NCBI RefSeq assembly: GCF_022201045.2
Contig: NC_068563.1
Span: 29,051,001-29,115,000 of the forward strand
Reading direction: 5' to 3'
Length of the DNA stretch: 64,000 nt
Source: Citrus sinensis
Lineage: Eukaryota; Streptophyta; Magnoliopsida; Sapindales; Rutaceae
Shown here: one piece after another, positions 38,801 to 50,483 of the stretch
Position numbering within the stretch: the stretch's first letter is position 1
Layout of the letters: the number at the start of each line of letters is the position of its first letter
Translations under genes and position numbers: made by a program
Notes under the pieces: generated by a model
Told to the model about the DNA's origin: nothing
What the model saw: the letters and a program-made list of their open reading frames with translations, nothing else
Database searches by the model: none

Positions 38801-39729
38801 ATTGTAATTTTGGAACTACCAGCCAACTGACTCAACTTTGTTACAGATGGGGTTCTAATGTTTTCTTTGATCCACAGATGGCGTGATGTTAAACTGCGAG
38901 CTTTTGATAACGCCAAGCATCGAACTTATGTGGATTTGAAGGCAAGTAGAGCATTTCTCATTTTCTTTCTTTATTCAAATACATTTTTTTTTCCCTCAAA
39001 AAGTTTACCCTTTCCTGCCCAATCGTTCTTCTATTTAATTCTACTGTAATTTATGGGGCTGTAACTTCGATGAAATTGTTTGATTGTTCCCTGACTGTTG
39101 TATTTTTAAATCTGTTTTTAAAATTCAAAAGGCTACTTTATGTCTTGGACCCACAAGAGCAGAAATGTTATTCTATTAAGGCATATAGTTGCTTGTGCCA
39201 CAGGTAAATGATTAGATGGTCTTCATAGCCTTGTTATTAAAACTTTTAGCTTTATCTGTAAATACAACAACTGTCCCACAAGGAATCTCCTGAAATCTCA
39301 TTTTACACTGACTTGTCCTGTATACCTTTTGTTCCCCATTCTTCTCTTACATGCCTCTTTTTGTCAAATGGCATTAGCCCGCCTTTTCCCTTTCTGTTTT
39401 TGCTTATAATATAAAACTTTTATTTATTTATCAGCTCGTAGTGATTAGGCTAGCTGTATTCTTTTGTAATCTTCTTGATGTGGGTTGTTGATTAAATGTT
39501 GGTTGTCACATTATTTTAGTTTCAGTTTTGATGGTTTCTCCTCTTTGGGTTTGTCCAGGATAAGTGGAAAACACTAGTGCACACGGCAAGAATATCCCCG
39601 CAGCAAAGGCGAGGAGAACCTGTGCCACAAGAACTCCTTGACAGGGTCCTGACTGCCCATGCTTACTGGACTCAGCAGCAAGCGAAACAACAATTCAAGC
39701 AGCAGCCTGAAACTTGCCTTCTCCTTTGA
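35850..39729 (+). CDS. TRFL2: Telomere-repeat-binding Myb protein (TRF-like)
   Basis: Nine exons: 35850-35930, 36021-36876, 37017-37226, 37332-37394, 37499-37578, 37953-38194, 38364-38681, 38878-38941 and 39559-39729. They close in frame at 694 aa, close to plant double-strand telomere binders. The N-terminus begins MVLQKRLDYGFNGYQVPYTP, a family signature. A ubiquitin-like fold spans about 405-483 (KLRIKSFRVPELFIELPE to LGFSLEP). The C-terminal single Myb domain starts at RRPFSVAEVEALV (595) and ends with the telobox helix VDLKDKWKTLVHT (635-647), extended by the plant-specific fourth helix. Such proteins bind TTTAGGG repeats in the nucleus and affect telomere length. The eighth intron begins with GC instead of GT. 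TRFL2 is preferred over TRP1/TBP1 because of the neighbouring SCL14-type genes; a different paralogue is possible. Confidence 0.9.
38942..39558 (+). other. GC-AG intron in the TRFL2-like gene
   Basis: The exon ends VDLK with AAG followed by GCAAGT; the acceptor is TGTCCAG before GATAAGTGG. This is the only join that gives the invariant VDLKDKWKT motif. GC-AG introns are about one percent of plant introns and usually have otherwise strong donor context, as here. Confidence 0.85.
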
Positions 39730-42700
39730 GAAACTGTCGTTACATGTTTCGCAAAACCGACAGATTGGTTTAGTGAAGGATTGACGATTTATTATTACTA
39801 TTATTTCCCCTTTTTTCCCCCTGTATTTTGGTTATGTAAAAAGTTGTGAAAGGAATAGAAGTATGAAGGTATATCTATGTAATATGTTACTTCGCTCGCG
39901 CCATTGATTCTTTTCCGGCGTATGGAGAGAGGCCTGGCGTCTGTAAATGACTGACGGAATAAGAGCTTGCTAACGGAATTCAATTCGTCGACATGAAAAT
40001 TTGGTTGCTTTTTTTTTTTTTTTTTTTAACACAGTTCTCTCTTCATTTTTCTTAATAAAAAAATTATAGTGATTGTACTCCCCCTCCATTGCTTGGTTAC
40101 TAGTGTCATTTGTGAATGTTTTGTTCTCTCGTTCTCTCAATCTGCTTTACTGAATTCTAAGCAAGTGTTATACTTGAAGAGCCTGTGTATTTGTTGCCTT
40201 AAAGAATACGCAGCAACTAAAACTTAAAAAAAAAAAAAAGGAAGAAGAAGAATAAGCCAACTCTTAACGGACAAAGAACTGAGATTTTCAAGTTCTTGAT
40301 AGTTGTTAACAAACTGAACATTGTCAGAAAGGAAGCTCCAATTGCAATGGAATCTTTATTGGATCGGATGCATTCAGCTCTACAAGGCTCACCTAAATCA
40401 TGAGTCCTGTAGTTGTAGGACTCGAGCATGCTGCTAATTTATTAAAAGACAATACAATGAAGGCAAAAAATTGGGTTATGGGCATGGCCTATGTTAAGAA
40501 AAGGGAAAATTTTCTAAGTGGTAGGCACGTGGTTGCATGTGATTAAAAGTTAATTACAAATTTTTTAATGTTTATTATTCTCTTTGTGCTTTTACCGAAC
40601 AATTAGGGTGGAGGTTAGAATCTAGCTTCTTTGTACAAACAATGATTAACAGAGTTCATATGCTATTCTTTAAAAGAAATAAAATAAAATAAAAAATTAG
40701 AGGATCTCTTTCAACCATGCGAAGGGGGAGGCCATTATGCTGAATTTAACAAAACTGGGTATGTCAATGTTTTTTGGTCATTCCATTAGCCTAGTTTTAT
40801 TTTTAGTTCCTAATTTCAAAGGACTAGTAGTAATATGGTTACAGCATTAAATAATCAAAATATACGATTTCTTTTGATAATATTTTCCTTTTGCAAAATA
40901 TTAGAAGAAAAAATGTGACTTGTAATAGAAAATTTTAATGTTCCGCATATAGATAAAATTTGAATTAATGATCCAATTGATACAAATACGAAAATTTTAT
41001 TATTTATTTGAATCTAACCCATTTATGATCCTAATATTAATATATATATCTTTATGACTTTATTATATGTCATCGGCACTTATCTAGAAATTTCAACAAA
41101 AAGATTTTAAAAAAATATCCATGAAAGTGGGATTTCCATGTAGAAAATATTGTAGTAAAATAAAAATTTATGTAGAGCATCAAATAAGGAGCAAAAAAGA
41201 AGATTACGTATTCATTGAGCAAGTGGTGAGAAATGCCATTAAGAGTTGGTTAAAGTCATTAAAGTTTCTTAGCCTAATTGGTAAACAAATAATGCACTCG
41301 CTATGTCACTTTCAGTCGCTTTCACCAAAAGTAATCTTTGCATTATTTGAGTTGGGAGAAAAAAAAAAAAAAAAAAAAAAAACAAAACAAAAACTAGTGC
41401 TTGATAGACTGACGAGGGCTATCCGTAGTACAAGAGGCCACGAAAAAAAATACAAATGTTTTGTTCCAAAACAATAAAATGAAGATTAAACGAGAGGCGG
41501 ATAGGCACCATGCCCATAAAGCTAGAACAATATTTTGTTTATTTTATTTGTGGTTCATGTTTCAAGATAGGCTTGGAATATAATAATGGAGTGGAATATA
41601 GAATTGAAGATTCCTTTGTTCTCATCATAATCAAATCCATAATTGGGTCGATTTTATCTGCTCATGATGTGTTTTTTGCAATATAATATCGTAACTCACA
41701 CCTTCCATTATTATTTTCCAATTAATTGTCATCGTTTTGACCTCGACATATTACAATTAAGGATCTATTAAAAGTCTAAATTATGTAATAATAGTATAAT
41801 TCGAGGGACTTTTAAGTTGGTGAAATGGGTTACAACATTATATATTTAGAGTTGGATTATTGGCACCTCTCTAATCTCTTCATAAGACCCTATTTTTAGT
41901 TATATTCATTTTATTTTTGAAAATACCCCTTTTTTTTAGATATACTTTTCTAAGTTCTCAATTTTCATTTGATTTGTTCTATTGTTAAAACTCAAAGTAT
42001 TATTGTGCTATCTTTTTCATTATTTTCAATTTTATTATTACCCTACACACAAATTAAAAAGTTATATGGGTGATAAGTTTTTTAGTATTAATCATTGGTT
42101 GAAATTATACAAATTTCAAATTATAATTTCAAAGCAATTTTAAGTATAAAAATATTTAATCAATAAGCAATCAAAAGAAAATAATAGATTATCCTAAATT
42201 TGTACAATTTATTTTCGTTAGATAGGAAGTAACATATAGAATTTTTTTTTTAAAGGATTGATTATGAATTAAGTAATTTACTGGAAAAAAAAAATTATAT
42301 GCGTTTAATTTTCAGTTGTCTTTAATTATAATTTTATTTAAAGGGGGGTTTTGTAAGAATAATGCAGGAGTGCCAATAGCTTGGCTCATATATTTAATGA
42401 GTTCTCGTGGAAGTGTGATCCAATCCGAACTCTACTTGTTAATTTCAGCCCATTTTAAGTTGGTGAAATGGGGTTGCCAAGTTGGGCCAATGGGCCCAAA
42501 AACACAAATTCAGGCAATTTGGATTGATGGGCTTTGGCTTATGCACAATTCCTAACAAAGAGGACAAAATTCAGAAAGAAAGAGAATAAAGACAGGCTAG
42601 CAATGGCAATTGTATAGTTTTGGCAATAGGAGTGGGTATAAATGAGACTTGGTTCAAAATTTTCTAAACCGATCCTTAATCGAATTATAGTAGCTAGTGA

Positions 42701-42786
42701 GCTGATTTGGCTAATTTTATTTTCACTTTTAGACATTATATATAGGGTATGTTTGGGAGTGATGTATCGTAATTTTTAAATTATAA

Positions 42787-42850
<64 letters not shown>

Positions 42851-43715
42851 AAATCGGTTCCCAAAATTGAACCGGTTGATTTAGATCGGTTATGTAAACT
42901 TTTGGCAAAGCCGCGTCGAGTGCTGTTGAAACCTCAACATTGAACAGTGCATCGTCCATTAGGACATAAGAGCAAAATGGGTCAACTTACTTTATTGGCA
43001 GCTACTAAAAGTCAACTATTACAAGTATCGTTTCATTGCATACAAGTATGAACACAAGAATAGAGGAGGAGAGATCAAAATTGAAAGAGCCAAAATTTGT
43101 AAGAAACCGAAACTGGATTGTTCATAGGAAACATCGCTGAAAGAGACACCAGTTACTCCGGAAAGGGGTCATTTTTTATTTTGAGATGTCACTATTGCTT
43201 GGTGGGAGTGGGACACTAAAAACTCTTTACTTTTGTTACAAAATTTTTGTTTCCAAGAAACACAAGTAAAGTCATACATGGTGACTTATGCTTCAGGAAA
43301 CTAAAAGGATTTTGACTCCTTCGAAGAATTTGCGTTCGACAGTGATCGGAGTTGTGTTAATTTTTTTAAAAGGATCTATGTTTTTTTCGGTATAAGATCA
43401 AATCTAGCATTAGATCTAAAACTATTTAAAAGTTCTTTGGTTTTGCTTCAACTATTGTCATGGTGTGACTTCCAATTTTCTCAATATCATCACTTTTGAA
43501 TTTTTAGTAGACATTTGTAAGATGAAAAAGGGACCAAGAGGTTCAATGAGTTAGGACCATGTAAAGTTGAAGATGTGCTGTCCCTTGTCTGTTTCTTACC
43601 TTATTTTAATCAATGTGCTTTCCTTTTGTTTAGGCAAATCCTATCAATAACTTGACTGATTACAATTAAACAATTAAATTGTTATGGGGTTCGTTCAACT
43701 TAAAATAAATTGTTA
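39730..43715. other. Intergenic, repeats only
   Basis: This holds the 3' UTR of the TRFL2-like gene, a 23-base A run (41359-41382), an AT microsatellite (42790-42848) and AT-rich filler. Sequence around the AT tract carries CCAAATCGGTTC/GAACCGGTT words and an AGGGTATGTTTGGGAGTG end-like motif near 42746, suggesting decayed MITEs. The ORFs at 41121 and 42316 have no recognisable domain. Confidence 0.5.
42790..42848. repeat. (AT)n microsatellite, about 59 bp
   Basis: An uninterrupted AT dinucleotide run, able to form a cruciform and likely to vary in length between individuals. Confidence 0.95.
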
Positions 43716-44432
43716 TGAGGTTCAACTTCAAATAACCCTTGGTCCCTTTTATCCAAGCTATTATCAATGCATCATACAGTGTACATTTCTTTAGTCCTGT
43801 TCGGGATTGAAGTTCGACAATTGTAAATTAAAAGTTACAGTATTAAAGTATTTGGTAAACATTAGCTGTTGTAGTTTGGAAACAATGTTTTTATGATTTT
43901 TTTGTTGTATGATGAAAAATATATTATATCTTCAATAATTTTGTCAAAATTATTATTCAAAAATTATATTTACTATATCTTATTAACTTTTGTTTTATAG
44001 TTACGATTTTTTTTCCACAATAATTATACTTTTTAAATTACAGTATCAATCGCAAACATGAACTTTGTCACATGGTTCTGATATGCACTTTTCTATTTCT
44101 CTGCACTATTGAACATGTGGGATGCCAACATTCCCCGGGAAGATGAGATGAGGTTGATGTTTGAAAAAGAATTCCATAGAATGGTTGTTATGAATATTTT
44201 AGCATGCGAGAGCATGGAAAGGGTTGAGAGACCGGAGATACACAAACAATGGTAGGTTCGAAACTCCCACACTGGGTTCAGGCAATTGCCACTGGACCCT
44301 TGACTCATGGAGAAATTGAGAGGTAAGTTAAATGATTGTTATAACAACGATTTTACAGTGGATGAGGATGGGAATTAGATGCTGCCGGGATGGAAGGGTC
44401 GAATTGTCTATGCTTCCTATGCTTGGTACCTT
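43716..44432 (+). pseudogene. Dead GRAS gene fragment (SCL14-type), split by a MITE
   Basis: After the MITE, 44064-44432 aligns without frameshift to the C-terminal GRAS domain of the three intact genes downstream: FVT at the start, then NIPREDEMRLMFE, ACESMERVERPE, GFRQLPLDP and GWKGRIVYASYAWY. It has four in-frame stops, at 44079, 44253, 44301 and 44376; the last replaces the Trp of the conserved WMLQGW. Before the MITE, 43742-43796 encodes a matching stretch (FIQAIINASYSVHFF), with an apparent one-base deletion near 43735. Everything upstream of the PFYRE region is missing or unrecognisable. It is a truncated, decayed extra member of the tandem cluster. Confidence 0.88.
43797..44062. mobile_element. 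MITE inserted in the GRAS pseudogene
   Basis: About 266 bp of AT-rich DNA interrupts the GRAS alignment between FF and FVT. The ends are imperfect inverted repeats: left CTGTTCGGGATTGAAG, right (reverse complement) CATGTTTGCGATTGATAC. Flanks are CTTTAGTC and CTTTGTC, close to a duplication of the GRAS word TTCTTTGTC, with one indel. There is no coding capacity. The superfamily is uncertain (hAT or Harbinger). Confidence 0.7.
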
Positions 44433-45398
44433 CATAGGACTTTTGAAAGAGGGCAAGTGATGATACTAAACAAATTTCGTTGCTAAAAATGTTTCCTCTA
44501 TTATTGTTGTGGAAATTGAAAGAGGTAATTCTATCTTTTAGAATAGAATTATGTTTTAAGCAATAAGTTATTATTATTTTAATTAAAGCGTAAGCTTTAT
44601 AATTTTTAAAATTTATAGTTTGAATTTATGGGTTTATAAATTGATGGTGGCTATTTTAATAGATTTAATAAGAGTAAAATAGAAACTCAAATTAATTTTC
44701 TTTTTTATCGTTTGATCTTATTTTTTTAGCCTCGCTGGTCACATGGTGAATCCATTACTGCTCACCCTTTCCTGCCTTGAAGCCCAAGCAAAAAGTAAAA
44801 ATATTAAAAATTTATCTTGTGAAAATAGAATATAAGAAAGAAAAATGCTAAAAGTACAAAATAAAAAAGAAGAAAGACAAAACGAATAAGGTGGAATGAT
44901 ATTAATTAATAATTTTATCTTTTTCTTCTTATACTATCTAGTATAATAGTTACTGATTTTTTTATTTAATTTTTGTGTAATTATCCATTAACCACTTGTT
45001 TTTTGTGCTTTTTTTTAAAAATATACATATATATCTATTTTTGTCAATCCACCTGAAATTGCATTTTCTTGCACCTGTCCATTTCGTATGCATGTTATTA
45101 AGAGAACTAACCGAATATTGAACAAATGACTTTTTTACCCCCCAAATATAAAATTGTAGTTTTACCCAAAATGAATGCCTTAAAAAAAAATCCATTGAGA
45201 AAAACTTCCATTCATTGATGGTTTGGTTGATTTTCAAACTCAAATTCAATTTCACTAAAGGCAAATTCAGTACAAGTAGTACAACTTGAATTCGGTCACT
45301 GTTAAGTGATAAAATTCACAAATTGCATTGAGCAACCAACCATTTTCAACTACTTATAATTCTGAAACTAGAAAAACGAAAAAATTCCACACCAATCA
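44433..45398. other. Intergenic, AT-rich
   Basis: No gene supported. The 100-codon minus-strand ORF at 44962-45264 shows no recognisable domain. Confidence 0.5.
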
Positions 45399-46512
45399 AT
45401 GGAAGCTAGCATACGGTTCGTCAGTCAATCACCATTTCTTCACGAAAACAATAAAAAACCATTTTCTCAAATTTCCCAGAAACGACGTCGTGATGCCCAG
45501 TCTGACACTTGTTTCTACGCTTCATCATCCATCACTGCAAACCCCATTAACAAATTATTCAATCACTCTTATTCTCAACCCCCAGCCAATGATTTCAGCC
45601 CATTTCCCTTTGACCCAAAAGATGCCGGAATCGCATGGCGCCGTCCACTCAGCAAAGTGTGGAGATGGCAAAATTCGGATCTAGACCCGAATGTAAGTGC
45701 ATCCAAATTCGGATACATGCATCCAGATCTAGATCCGGATTGATATTCTTATATCCGAAACGGCATTCGGATCCGTAAAAAAAAAAAATGCAGGTAATAT
45801 CCGCACGGATTGCGGACGGATATTCCGAATATTCGGATCTGTAAAAATTTAAAATATAATTTAAAATTCAACAATTTACATAATAATATTAAATAAAATC
45901 CAATCATAATTCAATAAAAATAATTGAATACCTAGAATAACATACAACACCATAAAGTCACAAATAAAAATAACACAACATAAATCAAACAAAATGAATA
46001 ACATAAATTCAAATCTAGCATTACCACAAATCCACATAAAATAATGTGGATCCCAAAATATTTCTTAATTTAATTTAACTTCTATATTTTTTAATTAATC
46101 CTATTATGTTTTTTTTTAATTCAACTTATATAATTTTTCATTTAACTTTAATTTAACAAATAATTTAATTAAAAAAATAATGCGGATCCCAATATATTTC
46201 TTAATTTAATTTGACTTCTATATTTTTTTTAACTAATCCTATTATGTTTTTCATTTAACTTATATATTTTTATTAAATTTTAATTTAATAAAAAATAATG
46301 CGGATCCGAATATTCGATTTTCCAGATTCGGATCTATACGGATTCTAATTTTAAAAAAGATCCGAATCCGCATTTTTTAATGTGTGGATCCGAATCTTCT
46401 AGATCTTTGTGGATCCATGCCGGATCTATATACTTTTGCCATCCTTAACAAAGTGATCAATGAGAAATTGCGGTCTCAGCTAGCTTTTGCCGGCCGACTC
46501 CTTCTGAGTTGA
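45399..46512 (+). pseudogene. Unknown ORF split by an hAT-type element
   Basis: An ORF starts at ATG 45399 and runs 87 codons to 45659, directly at the left border of the element at 45660. If the element and one copy of its duplication are ignored, the frame continues without shift at 46456 for 18 codons to a TGA at 46510-46512, 105 aa in all. The product would be Ser/Asn/Pro-rich with a basic KKPFSQISQKRRR stretch and the segment FPFDPKDAGIAWRRPLSKV. I do not recognise the family. It may be a real small gene, a first exon, or a chance frame. The element now adds a premature stop after extra residues. Confidence 0.4.
45660..46447. mobile_element. Non-autonomous hAT-type element (788 bp)
   Basis: Ends read TGGAGATGGCAAAATTC (left) and TAAGGATGGCAAAAGTA (right, reverse complement), flanked by 8-bp repeats GCAAAGTG (45652-45659) and ACAAAGTG (46448-46455) differing at one base. 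Both subterminal zones are crowded with CGGATC/GATCCG words in many copies. The interior is AT-rich and includes an internal near-duplicate (AATAATGYGGATCCCAA, twice, at about 46042 and 46177). No transposase. Confidence 0.8.
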
Positions 46513-49354
46513 TGGAGGTCTTGATAAACGAAGGAAGGCGCCAATGAAGACTGAAGAAATCGTGCGGTTGAGTAAGGCTGGGATGCCGTCAGCATGCGGT
46601 GAGGGCATCCTCGTCGTGAGGCTGGTTGGCTAGATGTTAATGTTGATGGCTCCAATTGGCTAGGATCATGTTCTACCATGGGTCGTTTATTATATATTCG
46701 GTGGTGGCTGCTAGGTTCTTCTCTATGATTATTTTTCACCAATTTTTTTTTAAAACACAAATTAGCTGTAATTTGCACGGTGGTTCTGATTGAAATGAAA
46801 GGATCTTACAATAATACACTAACTAATTAAAATGAAAAAAATAATTGGAAGTTATTGAAACAAATATTCTTAACCAAGTGATTCTTAGATCAAATGACAG
46901 AAATTTCTTGAAGACGATAAACAAAGAAACCAACACAGATACGTACCGTGAGAGTTAAATGATGAAATTTTGTTGTATAGATAAAATGATAATTTTATTC
47001 ATATGACGTTAATAAAGTTTAAAAAGAATACAGATGAAAGTGGACGGGTGTAAAAAAATACAATTTCAAGTGAAATTAAATTAAAAATATATATCTATAC
47101 TTTTTAAAAAACACAAAAAAAAGGTTGTCCGTGAATAATTATCCTAAATTTTTCTTCCTAAATAACGTCCAAATTCGATTGAAAAAAAAGTAGCTTTGTG
47201 GATAAACAAAAGAAGCATTAACCATTATTATATAATATTCAAACGACCCTTGAATATTGATTGCTCCTAGGAAACTTGACTGAAAGCGAAACATTACACA
47301 TTCAATGAATTATCACGAGTGGTGGGGGCGTCACCACTTTGTCATTTATTAATTTATGAACTATCAATCATAGCTTTATTAGAAAATTAAAGGTGAAAGT
47401 GAATCGCTAGAATGATAAGCATTCTTATGATAAATAAATATTCAAAGAAATATTTACTTTCTCTCCTTGTGTTCTTGAGGTCTCAGTCAACAAATTATAA
47501 ATATTCAACGAGTTGGTTGGTGTAATTGGTCCTATCAGGATGAAGTAACTCCTTCGTTATCATTATTAACTATTAATATATAATAATTAATATGAAGTCT
47601 CACTAATTAGTTGTATAAATTGTTTTGGTAGCTGCACCAAATTGGCAACCAAGAATATTCTAGAAAATATTTAAGGGAGTTTTTTTTACTAAATTTCAAA
47701 AACTATAAAGATTAGTTGAAGTTTCATTAAAAATTTAAGAAGGTTAATGGGATTTTTGTTGAGAAATAAAACAGTACTATAAATTAGCCTGGATGAAGCC
47801 ATGCAAGGGTGTAGCACACTGGGTGGGTACTAAATGTACGTTGTTGTTATTTTCATGAATAATTTGTACAATAATACAGCGGAACTTTACATGATTTGGA
47901 CTGTACTATAATTTGTTTGAATAGCAATTAAGCTCGTTTGAACAACTGAATTAAAATATTGAGAGAAAGAGAAACTTTCTTCTCAAGTTTTTACTAATCC
48001 AGAAAAAGAAGACGACGATTCATGATTTAGTTTTCTTTTGGACCATACAAAATTCAAACTTCAAACAATTAAGGGCCAATGGAAAAACTAACCTTGATTC
48101 CCAAGTCATCCCCTTTCTACCTTGTCAAGTCTTTTTTTTTGGGTGGGGGGGAAAGAAGGGTAATTAACATGATAACGTTATGTTATCTTAAATAAATTAA
48201 TGACTCAATTATATCAATAATAAAAATACTCAATTCAAATACATATTATTGGAAATAAGGGCATAACTAAACTACAACCATTATGGCCCATTAGACATAA
48301 TCTGGTTGATCGTTTGAGTATGAATAATAATAACATTAGAAAGATTAGTGTCTAGTGAGCAAAGTTTTTGGGAAATTTATAAAAATGGTCATAAAACTTT
48401 TGCATTTTTTAACTTTAACCCCCCAAAAAATTTTCTATCATAACTAGCCAAACACCATATTTTTGGACTAGATTACCCTCACACTTTCATCAAATTTACA
48501 AAGGCATGTCACTTTTTTAATTCCAGCACAACTAAATACGGATCTTCCTCAACAACTTAACAAACCTTCATCACTCTCAACAAACTTCATCACTCTCAAT
48601 AAATCAACAAATTCCATCAAACAAACATTGCATAATTGAAGATATAATCATCAATTGGAGAGCTTCTTAAAATTAGTTTATGCTCTTACACAATGTAAAC
48701 CTTTAATCTATTGATTTTATCAACTAAGTTCGAAATTAAAGTGAATTTTGTTGTAAATATTGTTATTTTTCATTCATAAAATAATGTGATTTGTTAAAGT
48801 ACTTAGTTTGAGTTGAGAAATGAAGAAAAATCATTGAAAACACAGAAAAATCAGGCAAAAAATGAAGTCCAGAACAAATGAGACAGACAGTAGGACATGT
48901 GCATGTCTCACATAAACGCAGTGCCTGTCGCACATAAACCCAATGACTTTATAGAGTATATGATTTTGGATTTAATTTGTCTCGTCGTAAGCTTCGAAAC
49001 GGTATATTATACACTTAAAACAGACACATGTAGCCTAAGTTATGGCTTTCGAAATATATCTGAAATTTAGTGAAATATGCACATATCTCATTACATGTAT
49101 TTTTTTTTAGTCTAAACGGTATACTAACATTCTCAATAAATGCCATTTTTTTTTTTTTTATGTTACAAACCGGAAATTTCCAATTACATTCTTAAGCTTT
49201 TGATTATGAACCCCAAATTTCGGTTTGGGGGTAACCAAAAAATGAAAGTTTGCAGCAAAAAGTGGGAGCTGTGGTTGGCACGACGATGGTACGGTATGTA
49301 GTATTTCTCTCAATAAATGGAAAACATTTGTGTACGTGGGTGCTAATCATATAT
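46513..49354. other. Intergenic, no supported gene
   Basis: The 100-codon minus-strand ORF at 46476-46778 is rich in Ser/Pro/Arg and has no recognisable domain. The rest is AT-rich DNA. A stretch near 47262-47300 (TTGCTCCTAGGAAAC and CTGAAAGCGAAAC) is weakly similar to one near 43118-43150, hinting at an old local duplication. Confidence 0.45.
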
Positions 49355-49482
49355 GGATTTTGCTATGTTACATTGAAAGGACCATACACAACTAACAAGA
49401 ACCATACAATTATGTGGGTCCTATAATTTATGTGATTCTTATGAATTATGTAAGGTACATTTAATGTAACATAGGGGCTCCC
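49355..49482. mobile_element. MULE-type MITE (128 bp), perfect 9-bp TSD
   Basis: It is flanked by identical ATCATATAT repeats at 49346-49354 and 49483-49491. The terminal inverted repeats are GGATTTTGCTATGTTACATT and GGGAGCCCCTATGTTACATT. The 9-bp duplication is typical of Mutator-like elements. It shares the TGCTAT-x-TTACAT core with the element at 10399. It sits about 1 kb upstream of the first GRAS gene. Confidence 0.88.
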
Positions 49483-49491
49483 ATCATATAT

Positions 49492-50483
49492 TTCTATTTG
49501 TTTCTTCACGTGAGTGTTTGTAACTGTTAGTTAACTAATCATACTTTTTAGAGATGGTGTAAGAAGAGGGCTGGAACTGGAAACCGTTCCGATGTACGCG
49601 GGAGATAATTCATTAATTTGTTTGCGAAAATGCATAAACAAATAACAATAATAATAATAATAATGATAAAACAAGATGACAATTTCCTTTGACTGTGATG
49701 GAAAAAAATACAAAAAAGGAAAAAGACTTTTTGGCAAGGGCAATTGGCAGCACATGTAATTTTAAGACAGTCTTTCCGTGTCCACAAAGCAACAAGTTTA
49801 CCAATCCTGGTTTTGTCAGTCAACAGGTAACTGTCACGTGTAACTTACTGGACCCCGTTTGACATTCCATGCCCCTAGCACATAAAGATGATGCTCCCCA
49901 TCCCATCCCAGCCGCGTGATTGCATGCGGGGGTTCCATATTTTGGTGCCGTTGATGGGCCAATAACTCCATCTTGTCTACTGTATTGGATCAAGATTCAA
50001 GAACACAACACTGCAACACAACTAGTCAAACGCAGCCTTCTGTAAGTGTTAGCATACTGAAGAGATTGATAAGCCACGAAGGGATTGGCTGGCTTTGTAA
50101 TAAATTAATTTCTCTTCCTAGAAAGTTCCTATTTTGCTTTGCATACCCAAAATAAAAAAAAAATTCCTCCTTTTGCCGTGCTGCTTATATATATTATATA
50201 CATGTATGATATAGATGTTCACTTTCAGGGTGAGAGTCTGTAAGATCTCTCAGGTTCGATTTAATCCTCTTATATCTTGAAAAGCTCGTTGCTTTTCTGT
50301 TGTTGGCTGGCTTCAGTTTCTTTTTCTGGGTCTGTTTTGATTCTTGCAACATATTACTAGTTTAGTTGTCTTTTTCCCCCCCCCCTTTGTTTTCAATTGT
50401 TACAAAATTAGCTTGAAGGAGTTAGCTTTATTTTATTTTGAACTTAGATTTTAGAGTTGAGGCTTTTGGCTGTTGCGATTTCC
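49492..50483 (+). promoter_or_regulatory. Promoter and 5' UTR of the first GRAS gene
   Basis: A TATA-rich stretch (TTATATATATTATATAC, from 50185) lies about 300 bp upstream of the ATG. A TCACGTGT G-box-like site is near 49834. A leader exon may end near 50250. The exact transcript start cannot be read from sequence. Confidence 0.45.

Noticed and set aside
41121-41477. 118-codon ORF ending in a poly-Lys run
   Set aside because: The Lys run is only the A tract at 41359-41382; no domain is seen. A possible SINE-like start (TAGCCTAATTGGTAAA) lacks a B-box and a target duplication.
46476-46778. 100-codon minus-strand ORF
   Set aside because: Composition-driven Ser/Pro/Arg product, no domain, no splice or promoter support; it overlaps the tail of the split ORF on the other strand.
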